A stretch of DNA of 64,000 bases, from contig CALMNL010000003.1 of assembly GCA_937868765.1 (NCBI GenBank), positions 709,555 to 773,554 of the forward strand. The letters are read 5' to 3'. This document shows positions 8,444 through 17,574 of this stretch, piece by piece (within the stretch, counting starts at the first letter, position 1; each line of letters opens with the position of its first letter). Made by a program: the position numbers and the translations under genes. This stretch comes from an uncultured Desulfatitalea sp. (lineage in GTDB: Bacteria > Desulfobacterota > Desulfobacteria > Desulfobacterales > Desulfosarcinaceae). The notes under the pieces were generated by a model. The model was given only the letters and a program-made list of their open reading frames with translations, had not been told where the DNA came from and made no database searches.

Positions 8444-9352
8444 TCAGCCGCGTGGATGGAACTGCCGATGAATTTCGATCAAGCGTTTCTGGGCCACATG
8501 GGTGTAAATCTGAGTGGTGGCGATATCCACATGCCCCAGCATCACCTGGACAACACGCAGATCTGCTCCGCCTTCCAACAAATGGCTGGCAAAAGAATGC
8601 CGCAAACTGTGGGGTGTGATCCGCTTCTTGATGCCTGCCTGCAGGGCGTAGCCGCGCAGAAGTTTCCAAAATCCTTGACGCGTCATTGGTTTGCCTGCAC
8701 GGGCCACAAAAAGGTAATAGCTGGGGATGTCCTTTACCAGCACAGGCCTTCCCTGCTTCAGATAGCTGTGCAGGCAATCTATGGCTTTTCTGCCAATCGG
8801 GACAATGCGTTCTTTGCTCCCCTTTCCAGTGACGCGAACGAATCCGGCGTCCATATTAAGGGCGCCCAGCATGAGGCCGATCAGTTCGGATACCCGCAGA
8901 CCGGCTGCGTAAATAAGTTCGAGCATGGCAGCATCACGCAGGCCTTTTGGCATTTGGCGATCTGGCATTGCAAGCAGGCGGTCTACTTCATCCACGTCGA
9001 GGACTTCGGGCAACTTGAGGCCACTCTTCGGCAGGTCCACCATCTTGGCGATGTTTTTTGGCAATTGACCCGCCTGGACCAGGAAATGATAAAAACCGCG
9101 AAGGGCCACCAAATGACGGGCACGGGTACGGGGACCCCGGCCGTTCTGCCTCAGGTCGATGACATATTTAAGAATGGCAGTGGTATCCGCTTGGTCGATG
9201 GCAACGATATGGTGGCCTTTCAGAAAATCAAGAAAAGCCCGCAGGTCGCCCGCATAGGCCTCAATGGTCTTGGCCGACAGACCTTTTTCCACAAGCAGAT
9301 AATTCAGATAGTGATCGACAAGCTGCTCGATAGTGTGATTCGGGATGCTCAT
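8444..9352 (-). CDS. xerD: Tyrosine recombinase XerD
   Basis: A 302-residue site-specific recombinase of XerD length, acting with XerC at dif to resolve chromosome dimers. The N-terminal SAM-like core-binding domain spans about 8-100 and the catalytic domain about 115-302. All active-site residues are visible: Arg153 (GLRVSELI), Lys177 (TGKGSKERIVP), His248 and Arg251 (PHSLRHSFASHLLEGG), His274 (MLGHVDIATTQIY) and nucleophile Tyr283. It follows the Xaa-Pro peptidase by 35 bp and is probably co-transcribed with it. Start ATG 9352 lacks a clear ribosome site. No phage or integron genes lie nearby, so a housekeeping role is favoured. Confidence 0.93.
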   Translation of the reverse strand: MSIPNHTIEQLVDHYLNYLLVEKGLSAKTIEAYAGDLRAFLDFLKGHHIVAIDQADTTAILKYVIDLRQNGRGPRTRARHLVALRGFYHFLVQAGQLPKNIAKMVDLPKSGLKLPEVLDVDEVDRLLAMPDRQMPKGLRDAAMLELIYAAGLRVSELIGLMLGALNMDAGFVRVTGKGSKERIVPIGRKAIDCLHSYLKQGRPVLVKDIPSYYLFVARAGKPMTRQGFWKLLRGYALQAGIKKRITPHSLRHSFASHLLEGGADLRVVQVMLGHVDIATTQIYTHVAQKRLIEIHRQFHPRG

Positions 9353-9387
9353 GGGGCAATACGAATCAATCTATGTCCGCCTTATTT

Positions 9388-10500
9388 TTAGAGCGCCTCT
9401 ATTAAAAAGCCGGTACTCAGTCTGTTGAGCACCAACGGGCCGTCCGGGCTCACCACCACCTGATTTTCAATGCGTACGCCACCCCATTCGGGTAAGTAAA
9501 TTCCCGGCTCCACCGTCACAATCATACCGTTTTCCAGCAACGTATCCCGCAAGGGACTCAAACGCGGCGCCTCGTGCACAGCCAGGCCTGTGCCGTGTCC
9601 CAGCCCGTGTCCGAATTTGCCTTCGTATCCGCTTTGGCTGATGTGATCGCGTGCCACAGCATCCACGGCTTTGCCGCTCACGCCGATTTTAATGGCGGCA
9701 ATCGCCTTCCGTTGAGCTTCCAGAACGGTATGATGCACCTTGCGGAACATGTCGTCGGGAGGACCGATGATGATCGTGCGTGTCGTATCTGAACAGTATC
9801 CATTCAATCTGGCCCCCCAATCGAATAAGATCGGTTCGCCGGCCTTGATTTCCCTTTCAGAAGGTATCGCATGAGGCAGAGCGCTATTGGGGCCTGCGGC
9901 CACAATCACCGGGAACGAGAGTTCATCGGCGCCGGCCTGCCGCATCCCCATCTCCATGGACCAGGCCACACTTTTTTCGCTCATTCCAGGCTTCAAAGAT
10001 TTGACGACGTGTCGAAACACATCTTCGGCCAGGGCCAAGGCCTTGCGGGTGCGTTCGATTTCATCGCTGGATTTGATCTGGCGCAAGGTTTCCACCAGGG
10101 TTTCACAAGGGATCAACTCCACCGACTGGCCATCAAGCTCTTTTTGAAAGTTCGCATGCTGGTTCACTGAAACCCGCACACTTTCAAAACCCAGACGCCG
10201 GATTTGATAGCGCGCCACCAGCGTGGCCAGTTCCTTGGCCAATGCATTGCGGTAAATGACCGTTTCGAACATTGGCGATTCTCGCTGCGCTTGGAGTTCG
10301 AAGCGGGAGTCGGTTAGCAGCAATTGTGCTTCCGCAGTAATGAACAGAGCGCCTGCGGATTCATCGAACTGATGATCTTCCCCAGTGAAACCACTGAGGT
10401 AGCGACGATTCTCTTCTATCAATACCAGCAATCCATCTATATGTTTTTCCACCATTAGGTCTCTTGTCTTAGCAAGACGGTCCCGAATCACTTCGATCAT
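9388..10500 (-). CDS. Xaa-Pro aminopeptidase, M24 family
   Basis: A 370-residue cytosolic metallopeptidase that removes N-terminal residues preceding proline. The N-terminal creatinase-like domain (about 1-130, with YLSGFTGEDHQF) precedes a pita-bread catalytic domain. Metal ligands are visible: two Asp in FDWGARLNGYCSDTTRT, His in FGHGLGHGTGLAVHE, Glu in VTVEPGIYLPEWGG and Glu in VRIENQVVV. Length and layout fit the PepQ/YpdF-like group better than full-length E. coli PepP. It is probably the first gene of an xerD-containing operon. Exact substrate range cannot be read from sequence. Confidence 0.92.
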   Translation of the reverse strand: MIEVIRDRLAKTRDLMVEKHIDGLLVLIEENRRYLSGFTGEDHQFDESAGALFITAEAQLLLTDSRFELQAQRESPMFETVIYRNALAKELATLVARYQIRRLGFESVRVSVNQHANFQKELDGQSVELIPCETLVETLRQIKSSDEIERTRKALALAEDVFRHVVKSLKPGMSEKSVAWSMEMGMRQAGADELSFPVIVAAGPNSALPHAIPSEREIKAGEPILFDWGARLNGYCSDTTRTIIIGPPDDMFRKVHHTVLEAQRKAIAAIKIGVSGKAVDAVARDHISQSGYEGKFGHGLGHGTGLAVHEAPRLSPLRDTLLENGMIVTVEPGIYLPEWGGVRIENQVVVSPDGPLVLNRLSTGFLIEAL

Positions 10501-10725
10501 GCCGAAAGCTCCATTCAGCGGCCAGGCGCTCTCGCGAACGAGTCCTGATTCCTTTTACAACCGGGCCGCGTAGTGTTTGACTTCCCCACTTGCCTTTGCC
10601 TATAATGGATCCACTAATTTTGTCTGCCACTCTATACCACGGGGCATTCCGGATTTCCATCAAGTGCCTTTGCCAAACAACATTATTACGGACAAACCCT
10701 GTTCAAACTGAAAATGAGGCAATCC

Positions 10726-11118
10726 ATGGAGATCATTACCCATCAGGCCATAGAACCCAGTCTTTGTGGCGTACCGCAGCAAGTTGAAAAGGGATACAGC
10801 CGCGTAACCCTGCGTACCTCGCAGGCCATGGCTGCCGACCACATGGGATTGGTTCACGGCGGATTCATTTTCGGGCTAGCAGATTACGCCGCGATGATTG
10901 CTGTAAACCATCCCAATGTGGTTTTGGGCGCAGCAGATGTCAAATTTCTGAAACCAGTTCGGGTTGACGAGACCGTGGTGGCCGAAGCTCGTGTGGAAGA
11001 GCCCCAGGGCAAAAAGCAGTGGGTGGCCGTATCCGTATCCAATCAGAAGGATATCGTATTCCAAGGGATGTTCACCTGCTTCATCCTGGAACATCATGTG
11101 CTTGAAACCCGTCCATAA
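10726..11118 (+). CDS. Hot-dog fold thioesterase (PaaI-like)
   Basis: A 130-residue single hot-dog domain protein. The central helix motif HMGLVHGGFIFGLADYAAM carries the His-Gly-Gly typical of the 4HBT/PaaI thioesterase superfamily, followed by ADVKFLKPVRVDETVVAEARV strands. ATG 10726 is chosen because TGAGG precedes it by about 6 nt; ATG 10714 lies four codons upstream. The likely reaction is hydrolysis of an acyl- or aryl-CoA, but the substrate is not evident. It is divergent from the Xaa-Pro peptidase and followed by elbB after 54 bp. It could serve general CoA recycling or proofread fatty-acid or polyketide intermediates; no direct link to the pfa genes is shown. Confidence 0.82.
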   Translation: MEIITHQAIEPSLCGVPQQVEKGYSRVTLRTSQAMAADHMGLVHGGFIFGLADYAAMIAVNHPNVVLGAADVKFLKPVRVDETVVAEARVEEPQGKKQWVAVSVSNQKDIVFQGMFTCFILEHHVLETRP

Positions 11119-11172
11119 AACACCCAAAGTGGTTTGGGTTCAGGACCAACTTAATGCGGGAGGAAAGTGATT

Positions 11173-11829
11173 ATGGGGAAAAAAATAGGCGTATTGCTCT
11201 CCGGTTGTGGGGTATTCGACGGCTCTGAAATCCATGAGGCGGTACTGACCCTGCTATTCCTGGATCAGGCAGGCGCCCAGATTATTTGTATGGCGCCCAA
11301 CATCAAACAGATGCATGTAATCGACCACACCACTCAATCAATGGCCGATGAACAGCGTAACGTTCTGGTGGAATCGGCGCGCATTGCCCGCGGAGACATC
11401 GTGGACATAGAGAGCGTATCGGCCAAACAACTCGATGCGCTCATCATTCCCGGCGGCTTCGGTGCAGCCAAGAATCTAAGCGACTTCGCGATGAAAGGCC
11501 CTGACGCAAAAGTTCACCCCCAGGTGCAGCGCCTTTTAGATGAAATGCTTGCCGCCCGCAAACCCATTGGTGCACTTTGCATTGCACCCGCATCGGTGGC
11601 CAGGGCTCTGGGCTCCCATCACCCGGAGGTCACTATCGGAACAGATGTCGGTACGGCCTCAGCCATTGAAAGCATGGGGGCCAAGCACGTTGCGTGCAAG
11701 GTGGATGGCATCCACGTGGACAAAGCACACAAGATTGTCACGACACCGGCCTATATGCTGGGACCGAGCATTCGGCATGTGGCCGTAGGCATCGAAAAAC
11801 TGGTTAAAAAAGTGATTGATTTGGCATGA
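11173..11829 (+). CDS. elbB: ElbB-type DJ-1/PfpI glyoxalase
   Basis: A 218-residue class I glutamine-amidotransferase-like protein of the ElbB (isoprenoid biosynthesis-associated) family. Signatures are GVLLSGCGVFDGSEIHEAV at the N-terminus, IIPGGFGAAKNLSDFA near 95 and the nucleophile-elbow Cys in GALCIAPAS near 136. E. coli ElbB has weak glyoxalase activity, and its physiological role is unsettled. ATG 11173 is preferred over GTG 11167 because GGAGG lies 9 nt upstream. It follows the thioesterase gene closely, and recC begins 11 bp after its stop, suggesting one transcript. Confidence 0.92.
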   Translation: MGKKIGVLLSGCGVFDGSEIHEAVLTLLFLDQAGAQIICMAPNIKQMHVIDHTTQSMADEQRNVLVESARIARGDIVDIESVSAKQLDALIIPGGFGAAKNLSDFAMKGPDAKVHPQVQRLLDEMLAARKPIGALCIAPASVARALGSHHPEVTIGTDVGTASAIESMGAKHVACKVDGIHVDKAHKIVTTPAYMLGPSIRHVAVGIEKLVKKVIDLA

Positions 11830-11840
11830 TTTGATCGTCC

Positions 11841-14800
11841 ATGGTTGCTGACATCGTGCCCATTGCTTCCTCTCTCCAGGTCGTCACCAGTAACCGGATG
11901 GAGCACCTGGCCCAAGGGCTGGCCGAACTGCTCCGCGATTCTCCGCTGGTTGTCGGGCATCACCCCTTATGTCCCGAAACGGTGATGGTTCAAAGCAAAG
12001 GCATGCAACGCTGGATCTCTATGGCATTGGCGCGGATCAACGGCATCTGCGCCAATGTCCAATTTCCGTTTCCCAATGCCTTCCTCGACCGTTTATATTC
12101 ACTGCTGGTGGGGGCGATGCCGGAATTCGATCCCTATTCGCCTCAACCGCTCTCCTTTCGCATTCACAACCTTCTGCCGGATCTGGTAGGTCTGCCGGAA
12201 TTTGAGCCCCTGCGGGTTTATCTGTCGGACCGCAATACACCTTTGAAGCAATACCAGTTAGCCTGTAAGCTGGCGGACATGTTCGATCAATATGCGGTTT
12301 TCAGACCCGACATGTTGATTGGGTGGGAAGCTGAAAAGAGAAGCCTCTCGATACCTTCCGGGTTTGCATGGCAAGCGATTCTTTGGCGCAGGATCGCGGC
12401 CGAGATCGGCAATCCCCACCGAACCACTCTGCACATGATATTGATCGAACACTTGATGGATTCGAACCCCGCTAAACCATTGGAGCGTCTTCCGGCCCGC
12501 TTGATGCTCTTCGGGATTTCCCATCTGCCACCGTTTCATTTACAGGTTCTGGAGGCCTTGGCGCGACGGATACCAGTCTATGTCTTTTTGTTGAACCCAT
12601 GTCGCCACTATTGGTTCGACATCGTCTCTGATAAGCGGATGGTTCGCCGTCGGGTCGGTCACCAAAACCATGACATCACGGAAAAGCTCCACCTGGAACG
12701 CGGCAACCGATTGTTGGCATCTCTTGGCCTCCTGGGACAGCAGTTCTTGGAACGCATCCATCAAAACGAGCCCCAGGTGACGGAAGCCTTTCAAGATGAA
12801 TTCAATGGCACACTGCTGGGACGCATCCAACAGGACATCCTTGATCTGGTGGACCGTCCGAGCCCGGAAAATGATGTGCACCCTTCCTCCTCCGGCATTG
12901 ATGGAAGTGTGCAGGTTCACAGTTGCCATAGCCCAATGCGCGAAGTGGAAGTCCTCTATGATCAGCTGCTGGAGATGCTGGCGAACGATGAACAGATACA
13001 ACCACGGGACATCCTGGTGATGGCTCCCGACATCAATCTCTATTCTCCTTATATTCATGCGGTATTCGGCGCGCCTCGCGACGAGCAAAAACGGATTCCC
13101 TTTTCCATAACGGATCAGAGCCTGCTGATGGAAAGTCCAGTTGCGGAAACGTTCGTTCAACTGCTGGATCTGGCAGGTGGAAGATTCGAGGCAACGCGCG
13201 TCATAAACTTGCTGCAATGCCCAGCCATAGGCGAAAAATTCGGAATAGCCGCCGCTGATCTGCCCATTGTGGAACGCTGGATCGAAACCGCATCCATCCG
13301 TTGGGGCTGGGATGCAGATGAACGGCGTCAACATGGTTTGCCGGGTTACCGGGAAAACACATGGCGGACCGGCCTGGATCGGCTGATAATGGGGTACGCC
13401 TTCGCGCCGGAACGCGATCGCTTGTTTTCTGATATTTTACCACACGATGGCATCGGGTCGGGGGAGAGCCGTCTCGTCGGCGCCCTGGCGGCTTTCGCCG
13501 AAACACTTCATGACTGCTTGTCGGAAATGGAGGGAAGCGACTCCCTGGACGGATGGCATGTGCGGCTGAACACCTGGCTCGATCGGCTGTTTCTTGCGAA
13601 CGATGAAAAAGAAGTGGGGTTGAAAACGGTGCGCTCAACGCTTGATCAGATCAAATTGATCGGTCAAGCGGTCCCGCATACCGCTCCGCTGGTATTTGAG
13701 GTCGTCAGGGCCTGGGCAAAGAGTGCCTTGCATCGCAACACCCGTGAGGCCGGGTTCATGGCCGGTGGCGTAACTTTTTGTGCTCTGCTGCCCATGCGCA
13801 GCATTCCTGCCCAGGTGATTTGTATCCTGGGGATGAATCACGACGCCTATCCCCGCGAACAACGCGTGCCGGGCTTCGATTTGATCGCACTGGAACCACG
13901 CCCTGGCGACCGATCCAAACGACATGACGACCGCTATTTGTTTCTAGAGGCCCTAATATCCGCCCGAAAACGGCTCTATATCAGTTATGTCGGTCAAAAT
14001 ATTGAAGATAATACCTCGATTCCCCCATCTGTTCTCGTGGAGGAGTTGCTGGAATATGTTGCCGAGGGATTCGGTATATCGGCCGACATGTATATCACCA
14101 AGCACCCGCTGCATGGTTTTTCGACTGCGTATTTCGATGCCAGCAATCCACATCTTTTCAGTTATGCCGAAGAAAACAAAGAAGCCGCTGGTCTTTTGGC
14201 TTTAGAAGGACAAAAGCGATTTTTTTTCAACCTTCCACTGCCACCACCCCAAGCGCATCGACAACGCATCGATTGGGAAGACCTATGTGCTTTTTTCGCC
14301 CATCCGACCCGATATCTTCTTGAGCAGCGCTTGGGAATTCGCCTGAAGGTCAGATCTGATAATATTGAGGATCGAGAGCTTTTTACTCTCGATGCTTTGG
14401 ATCGTTACCGGATCAACCACCGGATTTTGCGCGCCTGTCTGGCTGGAAAAGCGCCAAGCGAAATATATGAAGTGACCAAGGCGGCCGGCATGCTGCCTCA
14501 CGGCACAGCAGGCAGCGTGCTTTTTATGAAGCTCGGGGATGAAGTTTCAGCATTCCTGCGTGCCGCAGACCTCTTACTGCCAGATGAAAAGCCAAGACAA
14601 TCATCGGTACAGGTGGCACTGCCGCCATTCACCGTCGATGGCACGCTCGCCGGGATCTATACCGATGCCCGCATCGTTTGTCTTCTTTCAAATATGGGCC
14701 CCAAAGATCTGTTGAAAAGTTTCATTTGCCATCTGGCCTTGCAGTTGGCGTCGGATGACACTCTTCCGAAAACGACTATCTTGATCTGCAAAGATGCTGT

Positions 14801-15137
14801 CTGGCGATTTGGACCGCTGAAACAGCCAGTTCCTGTCTTTCAGACCTATTTGGACCTCTTTTGGCAGGGACTGCAAAAGCCATTGCATTTTTCCTGCAGA
14901 ACGAGTTTTGAGTACGCCAAGCAGCTAGTCTTCAACCGGCGCGAGCCCAGGCAAGCCATGAAATTCGCCAAAAACATCTGGCTTGGCAATGATTTTTCCC
15001 CAGGGGAGGGGATGGATCCTTATTTAATCAGGTGTTTTGGTGATTGCCTGCCTTTTGGCCCTGAATTTGAAATGCTCGCGATGAAGGTCTTCGAGCCGCT
15101 GCTATGCGCCGGCGAGCAGGTGCCTGTCGACAAATGA
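11841..15137 (+). CDS. recC: RecBCD subunit RecC
   Basis: A 1,098-residue protein matching RecC (exonuclease V gamma subunit) in length and in motifs: SLQVVTSNRMEHLAQGLAEL at the start, VQSKGMQRWISMALAR, ANVQFPFPNAFLDRL, the MLFGISHLPPFHLQVLEAL helicase-like motif and QRVPGFDLIALEPRPGDRSK. RecC holds RecB and RecD together, recognises Chi and is a defunct helicase itself. In most genomes recB and recD lie next to it; here a YfaZ-like gene on the opposite strand follows, and no recB or recD occurs elsewhere in the window. The start ATG has no obvious ribosome site and may be coupled to elbB. Confidence 0.93.
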   Translation: MVADIVPIASSLQVVTSNRMEHLAQGLAELLRDSPLVVGHHPLCPETVMVQSKGMQRWISMALARINGICANVQFPFPNAFLDRLYSLLVGAMPEFDPYSPQPLSFRIHNLLPDLVGLPEFEPLRVYLSDRNTPLKQYQLACKLADMFDQYAVFRPDMLIGWEAEKRSLSIPSGFAWQAILWRRIAAEIGNPHRTTLHMILIEHLMDSNPAKPLERLPARLMLFGISHLPPFHLQVLEALARRIPVYVFLLNPCRHYWFDIVSDKRMVRRRVGHQNHDITEKLHLERGNRLLASLGLLGQQFLERIHQNEPQVTEAFQDEFNGTLLGRIQQDILDLVDRPSPENDVHPSSSGIDGSVQVHSCHSPMREVEVLYDQLLEMLANDEQIQPRDILVMAPDINLYSPYIHAVFGAPRDEQKRIPFSITDQSLLMESPVAETFVQLLDLAGGRFEATRVINLLQCPAIGEKFGIAAADLPIVERWIETASIRWGWDADERRQHGLPGYRENTWRTGLDRLIMGYAFAPERDRLFSDILPHDGIGSGESRLVGALAAFAETLHDCLSEMEGSDSLDGWHVRLNTWLDRLFLANDEKEVGLKTVRSTLDQIKLIGQAVPHTAPLVFEVVRAWAKSALHRNTREAGFMAGGVTFCALLPMRSIPAQVICILGMNHDAYPREQRVPGFDLIALEPRPGDRSKRHDDRYLFLEALISARKRLYISYVGQNIEDNTSIPPSVLVEELLEYVAEGFGISADMYITKHPLHGFSTAYFDASNPHLFSYAEENKEAAGLLALEGQKRFFFNLPLPPPQAHRQRIDWEDLCAFFAHPTRYLLEQRLGIRLKVRSDNIEDRELFTLDALDRYRINHRILRACLAGKAPSEIYEVTKAAGMLPHGTAGSVLFMKLGDEVSAFLRAADLLLPDEKPRQSSVQVALPPFTVDGTLAGIYTDARIVCLLSNMGPKDLLKSFICHLALQLASDDTLPKTTILICKDAVWRFGPLKQPVPVFQTYLDLFWQGLQKPLHFSCRTSFEYAKQLVFNRREPRQAMKFAKNIWLGNDFSPGEGMDPYLIRCFGDCLPFGPEFEMLAMKVFEPLLCAGEQVPVDK

Positions 15138-15258
15138 AGCCAGGCGTGTTGACCCAATAATAGACCGCAATCCTCGGAATGGATAAACGACTTCCGAAAA
15201 TGCATCAACACCGAGGGCCGGGCATTTAGGAAAATCGCTTAGAAGCTTGAAGCTTATG

Positions 15259-15867
15259 TCAGAAGCGTAAAACCACGCCGGCTCGGAAAGCATCATCGTT
15301 CATGGTCCAGTCCCCCGGACCAGAGTTCATTTTCAGATGATAGTTGCTGTAGGTCGCGATGACCGAAGCATTTTTGATTATACGGATGCCAACCCCCAGA
15401 TTGAATTCGATAAACTCTTCTGTATCGAGAAAGGCCAGTGGATCCGGCGACCATGCGATATTGCTGAAGATTTCTACTGGTACAAATGTGTTTTCTTTAG
15501 GAAAAAGATATCCTGCGGCCAACGAAAAAGCCACCAGCCCCAAATCACCTGAATTCTGTTCCTCATCCAGATCGCCACCGATGCCCCGCAGGCCGACTTC
15601 ACAAAAAAATCCAGGGCTTAACGTATCGCTGCCGACCATCAGATCCAACGACGCCCACTTATACTCCGTTTCCTCATCGTCACTGTAGAGGCCGGATCCG
15701 CCCACCCGAAAATAACCGGAGTCCAAGTACGACTTGTCGTGAATGCCACCTGTGACGGATTTGCTGCCAGCACTCAAGTCGACCTCCCACTCCTCGGCCG
15801 GAGCTACTGAATTCAAGGAAAACAAAATTAGAATTGCTGCCACCAGCCTGTTGATCATTTCCATCAT
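15259..15867 (-). CDS. YfaZ-like outer-membrane beta-barrel protein
   Basis: A 202-residue exported protein. A signal peptide is clear (hydrophobic LVAAILILFSL, likely cleavage after APA near 24). The mature part is made of alternating-residue strands with aromatic ends and finishes in VVLRF, the C-terminal Phe signal of BAM-assembled barrels. Repeated strand patterns, including YKWASLDLMVG, LVAFSLAAGYLF and FIEFNLGVGIRI, resemble the YfaZ family, whose function is poorly known. GGGAGG precedes the clustered ATGs at 15867 and 15864, so either may be used. It converges on recC with a 121-bp gap. Confidence 0.75.
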   Translation of the reverse strand: MMEMINRLVAAILILFSLNSVAPAEEWEVDLSAGSKSVTGGIHDKSYLDSGYFRVGGSGLYSDDEETEYKWASLDLMVGSDTLSPGFFCEVGLRGIGGDLDEEQNSGDLGLVAFSLAAGYLFPKENTFVPVEIFSNIAWSPDPLAFLDTEEFIEFNLGVGIRIIKNASVIATYSNYHLKMNSGPGDWTMNDDAFRAGVVLRF

Positions 15868-16003
15868 TCTCCTCCCGTCGCTATTTGGGTTGGCTTTTCA
15901 AGGTTATACCTCTTCACATACAATGCCGAATTGATCAAGCCTCAAAGGTTCCATCGACGATCGACCAACCAACGTGAATTCACTACGGACCAAGCCGATG
16001 CGC

Positions 16004-16030
16004 TTGACATTCACTCCCCATATGGATAAT
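16004..16030 (+). promoter_or_regulatory. Candidate promoter of tRNA-Leu
   Basis: TTGACA at 16004-16009 and GATAAT at 16025-16030 are separated by 15 nt, slightly short of ideal, about 100 bp before the tRNA. No other plus-strand gene lies between. Confidence 0.4.
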
Positions 16031-16132
16031 AAGCCCATTAATAATTGCCATAGAAATTTGGCCAGTTACGGCGCCATCGACAAAGGAGCCATCCTTTCCA
16101 TAAATATGAAACGCAGCGCATCTCCATGGATT

Positions 16133-16221
16133 GCCTGGATGGCGGAATAGGTAGACGCAAGGGACTTAAAATCCCTCGCCCTTTAATGGGCGTGCCGGTT
16201 CGATTCCGGCTCCAGGCACCA
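16133..16221 (+). tRNA. tRNA-Leu, anticodon UAA
   Basis: An 89-nt class II tRNA. The acceptor stem GCCTGGA pairs with TCCAGGC at 16211-16217, followed by A and an encoded CCA. The anticodon stem-loop GGGACTTAAAATCCC presents TAA. There is a long variable arm and a T loop GGTTCGATTCC, all as expected for leucine. A T-run immediately after the CCA may act in 3' termination. Confidence 0.97.
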
Positions 16222-16333
16222 ATTTTTTTTTATTGTGAGCATAAAAATTTGACGCACTCGCGCTGTGGCATGCGTCGGAAAAAAACAGCCGATAGGCCAC
16301 ACGGAAAAACTTAAGCTCATTGTTGGCGTTTAG

Positions 16334-16789
16334 ATGAGAATTAAAAACAGTTTGGGATTGGAGACGAAAACGACACCTCTCGTGCTATTTAAAACCGAAG
16401 AGGGGCAGCCCCAACGTCCCAAAATCGAGGAAGATACCAATGGCTCAGTGCGCGAAGATGAGGAAGAAGCCTGGTATGTCTGCAGAAATTGCCAACAGCG
16501 TTTAGCCCATGCATCCGCCCGGAAGGTGATGCAGGGCAGCCACACCCATACCTTTGCCAACCCCAGTGGCATTGTTTTCGAAATTGCATGCTTTTCGACT
16601 GTCCAGGGATTTAGTTTTATGGGTCCTGCATCCACCGAGTTTTCATGGTTTAGCGGGTATAGTTGGCGCATCATTGTTTGTTCTGTGTGCATAACCCACC
16701 TTGGATGGTCCTTTTCCTCCCAAAGCGGCAGCACTTTTTTCGGATTGATCACCGATCGCATTTTATTCTTGTCAAAACGGACCGCATGA
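16334..16789 (+). CDS. Bacterial cereblon-like CULT-domain protein
   Basis: A 151-residue single-domain protein; about 45-150 is a CULT (thalidomide-binding cereblon) domain. Zinc ligands are Cys50, Cys53, Cys116 and Cys119. The aromatic cage is Trp105, Trp111 and Trp125, with Phe127 after it. The Trp spacings of 6 and 14, and the Trp-to-Cys spacing of 5, are the same as human cereblon W380/W386/W400 and C391/C394. Phe103 replaces human His378. HTHTFANPSGIVFEI and the FFGLITDRI end also fit. Known bacterial CULT proteins bind uracil- or glutarimide-like ligands in vitro, with unknown biology. The N-terminal 45 residues are acidic and probably disordered. It stands alone after tRNA-Leu, with no DNA-repair or protease partner in the same transcript. 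Confidence 0.88.
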   Translation: MRIKNSLGLETKTTPLVLFKTEEGQPQRPKIEEDTNGSVREDEEEAWYVCRNCQQRLAHASARKVMQGSHTHTFANPSGIVFEIACFSTVQGFSFMGPASTEFSWFSGYSWRIIVCSVCITHLGWSFSSQSGSTFFGLITDRILFLSKRTA

Positions 16790-16989
16790 GAAGGGCGATG
16801 CCAACTTTTTGCCCATAGTGAATCAAAGGCTATAGGTGGGGCTCATTTTTTGTGAAGACTACAATCAGATGTGTTTTCACGTGAAACGGCCTTTCATGCA
16901 CATCATATGAAATTCTTTGACAGGCTTGGTGCTGTTTCTCTATATTCATCTTAAAATTGTACCCTTTGGGCACTGGTGGGGGCCAGGTT

Positions 16990-17322
16990 ATGACACTCAA
17001 GGATATCATAGATGCGTGCAAACATTTGCGTATCGTCGAACAGCGATGCAGCACCCAGGAGTTCGTCGATCTCGTTTTCGAGAATAAGGATATCGAAGAG
17101 TGGCAGCGTATCCTGACCAATTTTCTCGGAACTCCGCGCAAGCCCAAAGGGCAGGAGCCTACCAATGGTGACCTAAAATTAACTGCCAGAACAGGCGGAA
17201 TTCGTATCGAACAGACATTGTTCGAAAGGGATTTCCCGGAAAATACTATCATTGCCAAATTCTGGCCATGGAAAGATGATCGGCATACCACCCTGCGTAT
17301 GGCGACCCTTTTCAAAGGATAA
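16990..17322 (+). CDS. Hypothetical protein, 110 residues
   Basis: I do not recognise this protein. From ATG 16990 it has 110 residues: a helical N-terminal half (LKDIIDACKHLRIVEQ, FVDLVFENKDIEEW) and a mixed second half with LKLTARTGGIRIEQTLF and a final TLRMATLF strand. There is no signal peptide or membrane segment. An in-frame ATG at 16957 would add 11 residues of low quality. It is followed after 7 bp by a small membrane-protein gene and then the SPL-like gene, all on the plus strand, so the three may form one unit. Confidence 0.6.
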   Translation: MTLKDIIDACKHLRIVEQRCSTQEFVDLVFENKDIEEWQRILTNFLGTPRKPKGQEPTNGDLKLTARTGGIRIEQTLFERDFPENTIIAKFWPWKDDRHTTLRMATLFKG

Positions 17323-17329
17323 CAGTGAC

Positions 17330-17527
17330 ATGGAAAAGTTCTTACCGATCATTCAGGTCGTATGCGCTTTAGCGGCCGCTACAATTCTCGGAAACTGGTT
17401 TTTAACAGAAGTTCGAAAAACGAAAAAACTCGGGAAACCCTGGTATATGGCGTACCTCACCACGCCTGGAATCATCATTCTCCTGCTTATCTTCTTGCTT
17501 CCTTTGATCGCTTACAATTTCAGGTAA
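17330..17527 (+). CDS. Small two-helix membrane protein
   Basis: A 65-residue protein from ATG 17330, preceded by AAAGGA. It has two hydrophobic segments, about 5-23 (LPIIQVVCALAAATILGNWF) and about 43-62 (GIIILLLIFLLPLIAY), joined by a basic loop (EVRKTKKLGKPW). The positive loop would be cytoplasmic, giving both termini outside. There is no family I can name. It lies between the preceding hypothetical gene and the SPL-like radical SAM gene. Confidence 0.6.
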   Translation: MEKFLPIIQVVCALAAATILGNWFLTEVRKTKKLGKPWYMAYLTTPGIIILLLIFLLPLIAYNFR

Positions 17528-17574
17528 ACCCTGCATTTTCTTGCTGTTGAAGTTGTTTCAGGTGATAAATCATC

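Noticed and set aside
8444..9352. XerD as the integrase of a mobile element carrying the pfa genes
   Set aside because: No attachment-site repeats, excisionase or phage genes are nearby, and the protein has XerD length and motifs; the tRNA-Leu is 7 kb away with no visible 3' repeat.
8456..9391. A 311-codon plus-strand open frame
   Set aside because: It is fully antisense to xerD, which has all catalytic residues.
12540..13334. A 264-codon minus-strand open frame
   Set aside because: It is antisense to recC, with no recognisable motif.
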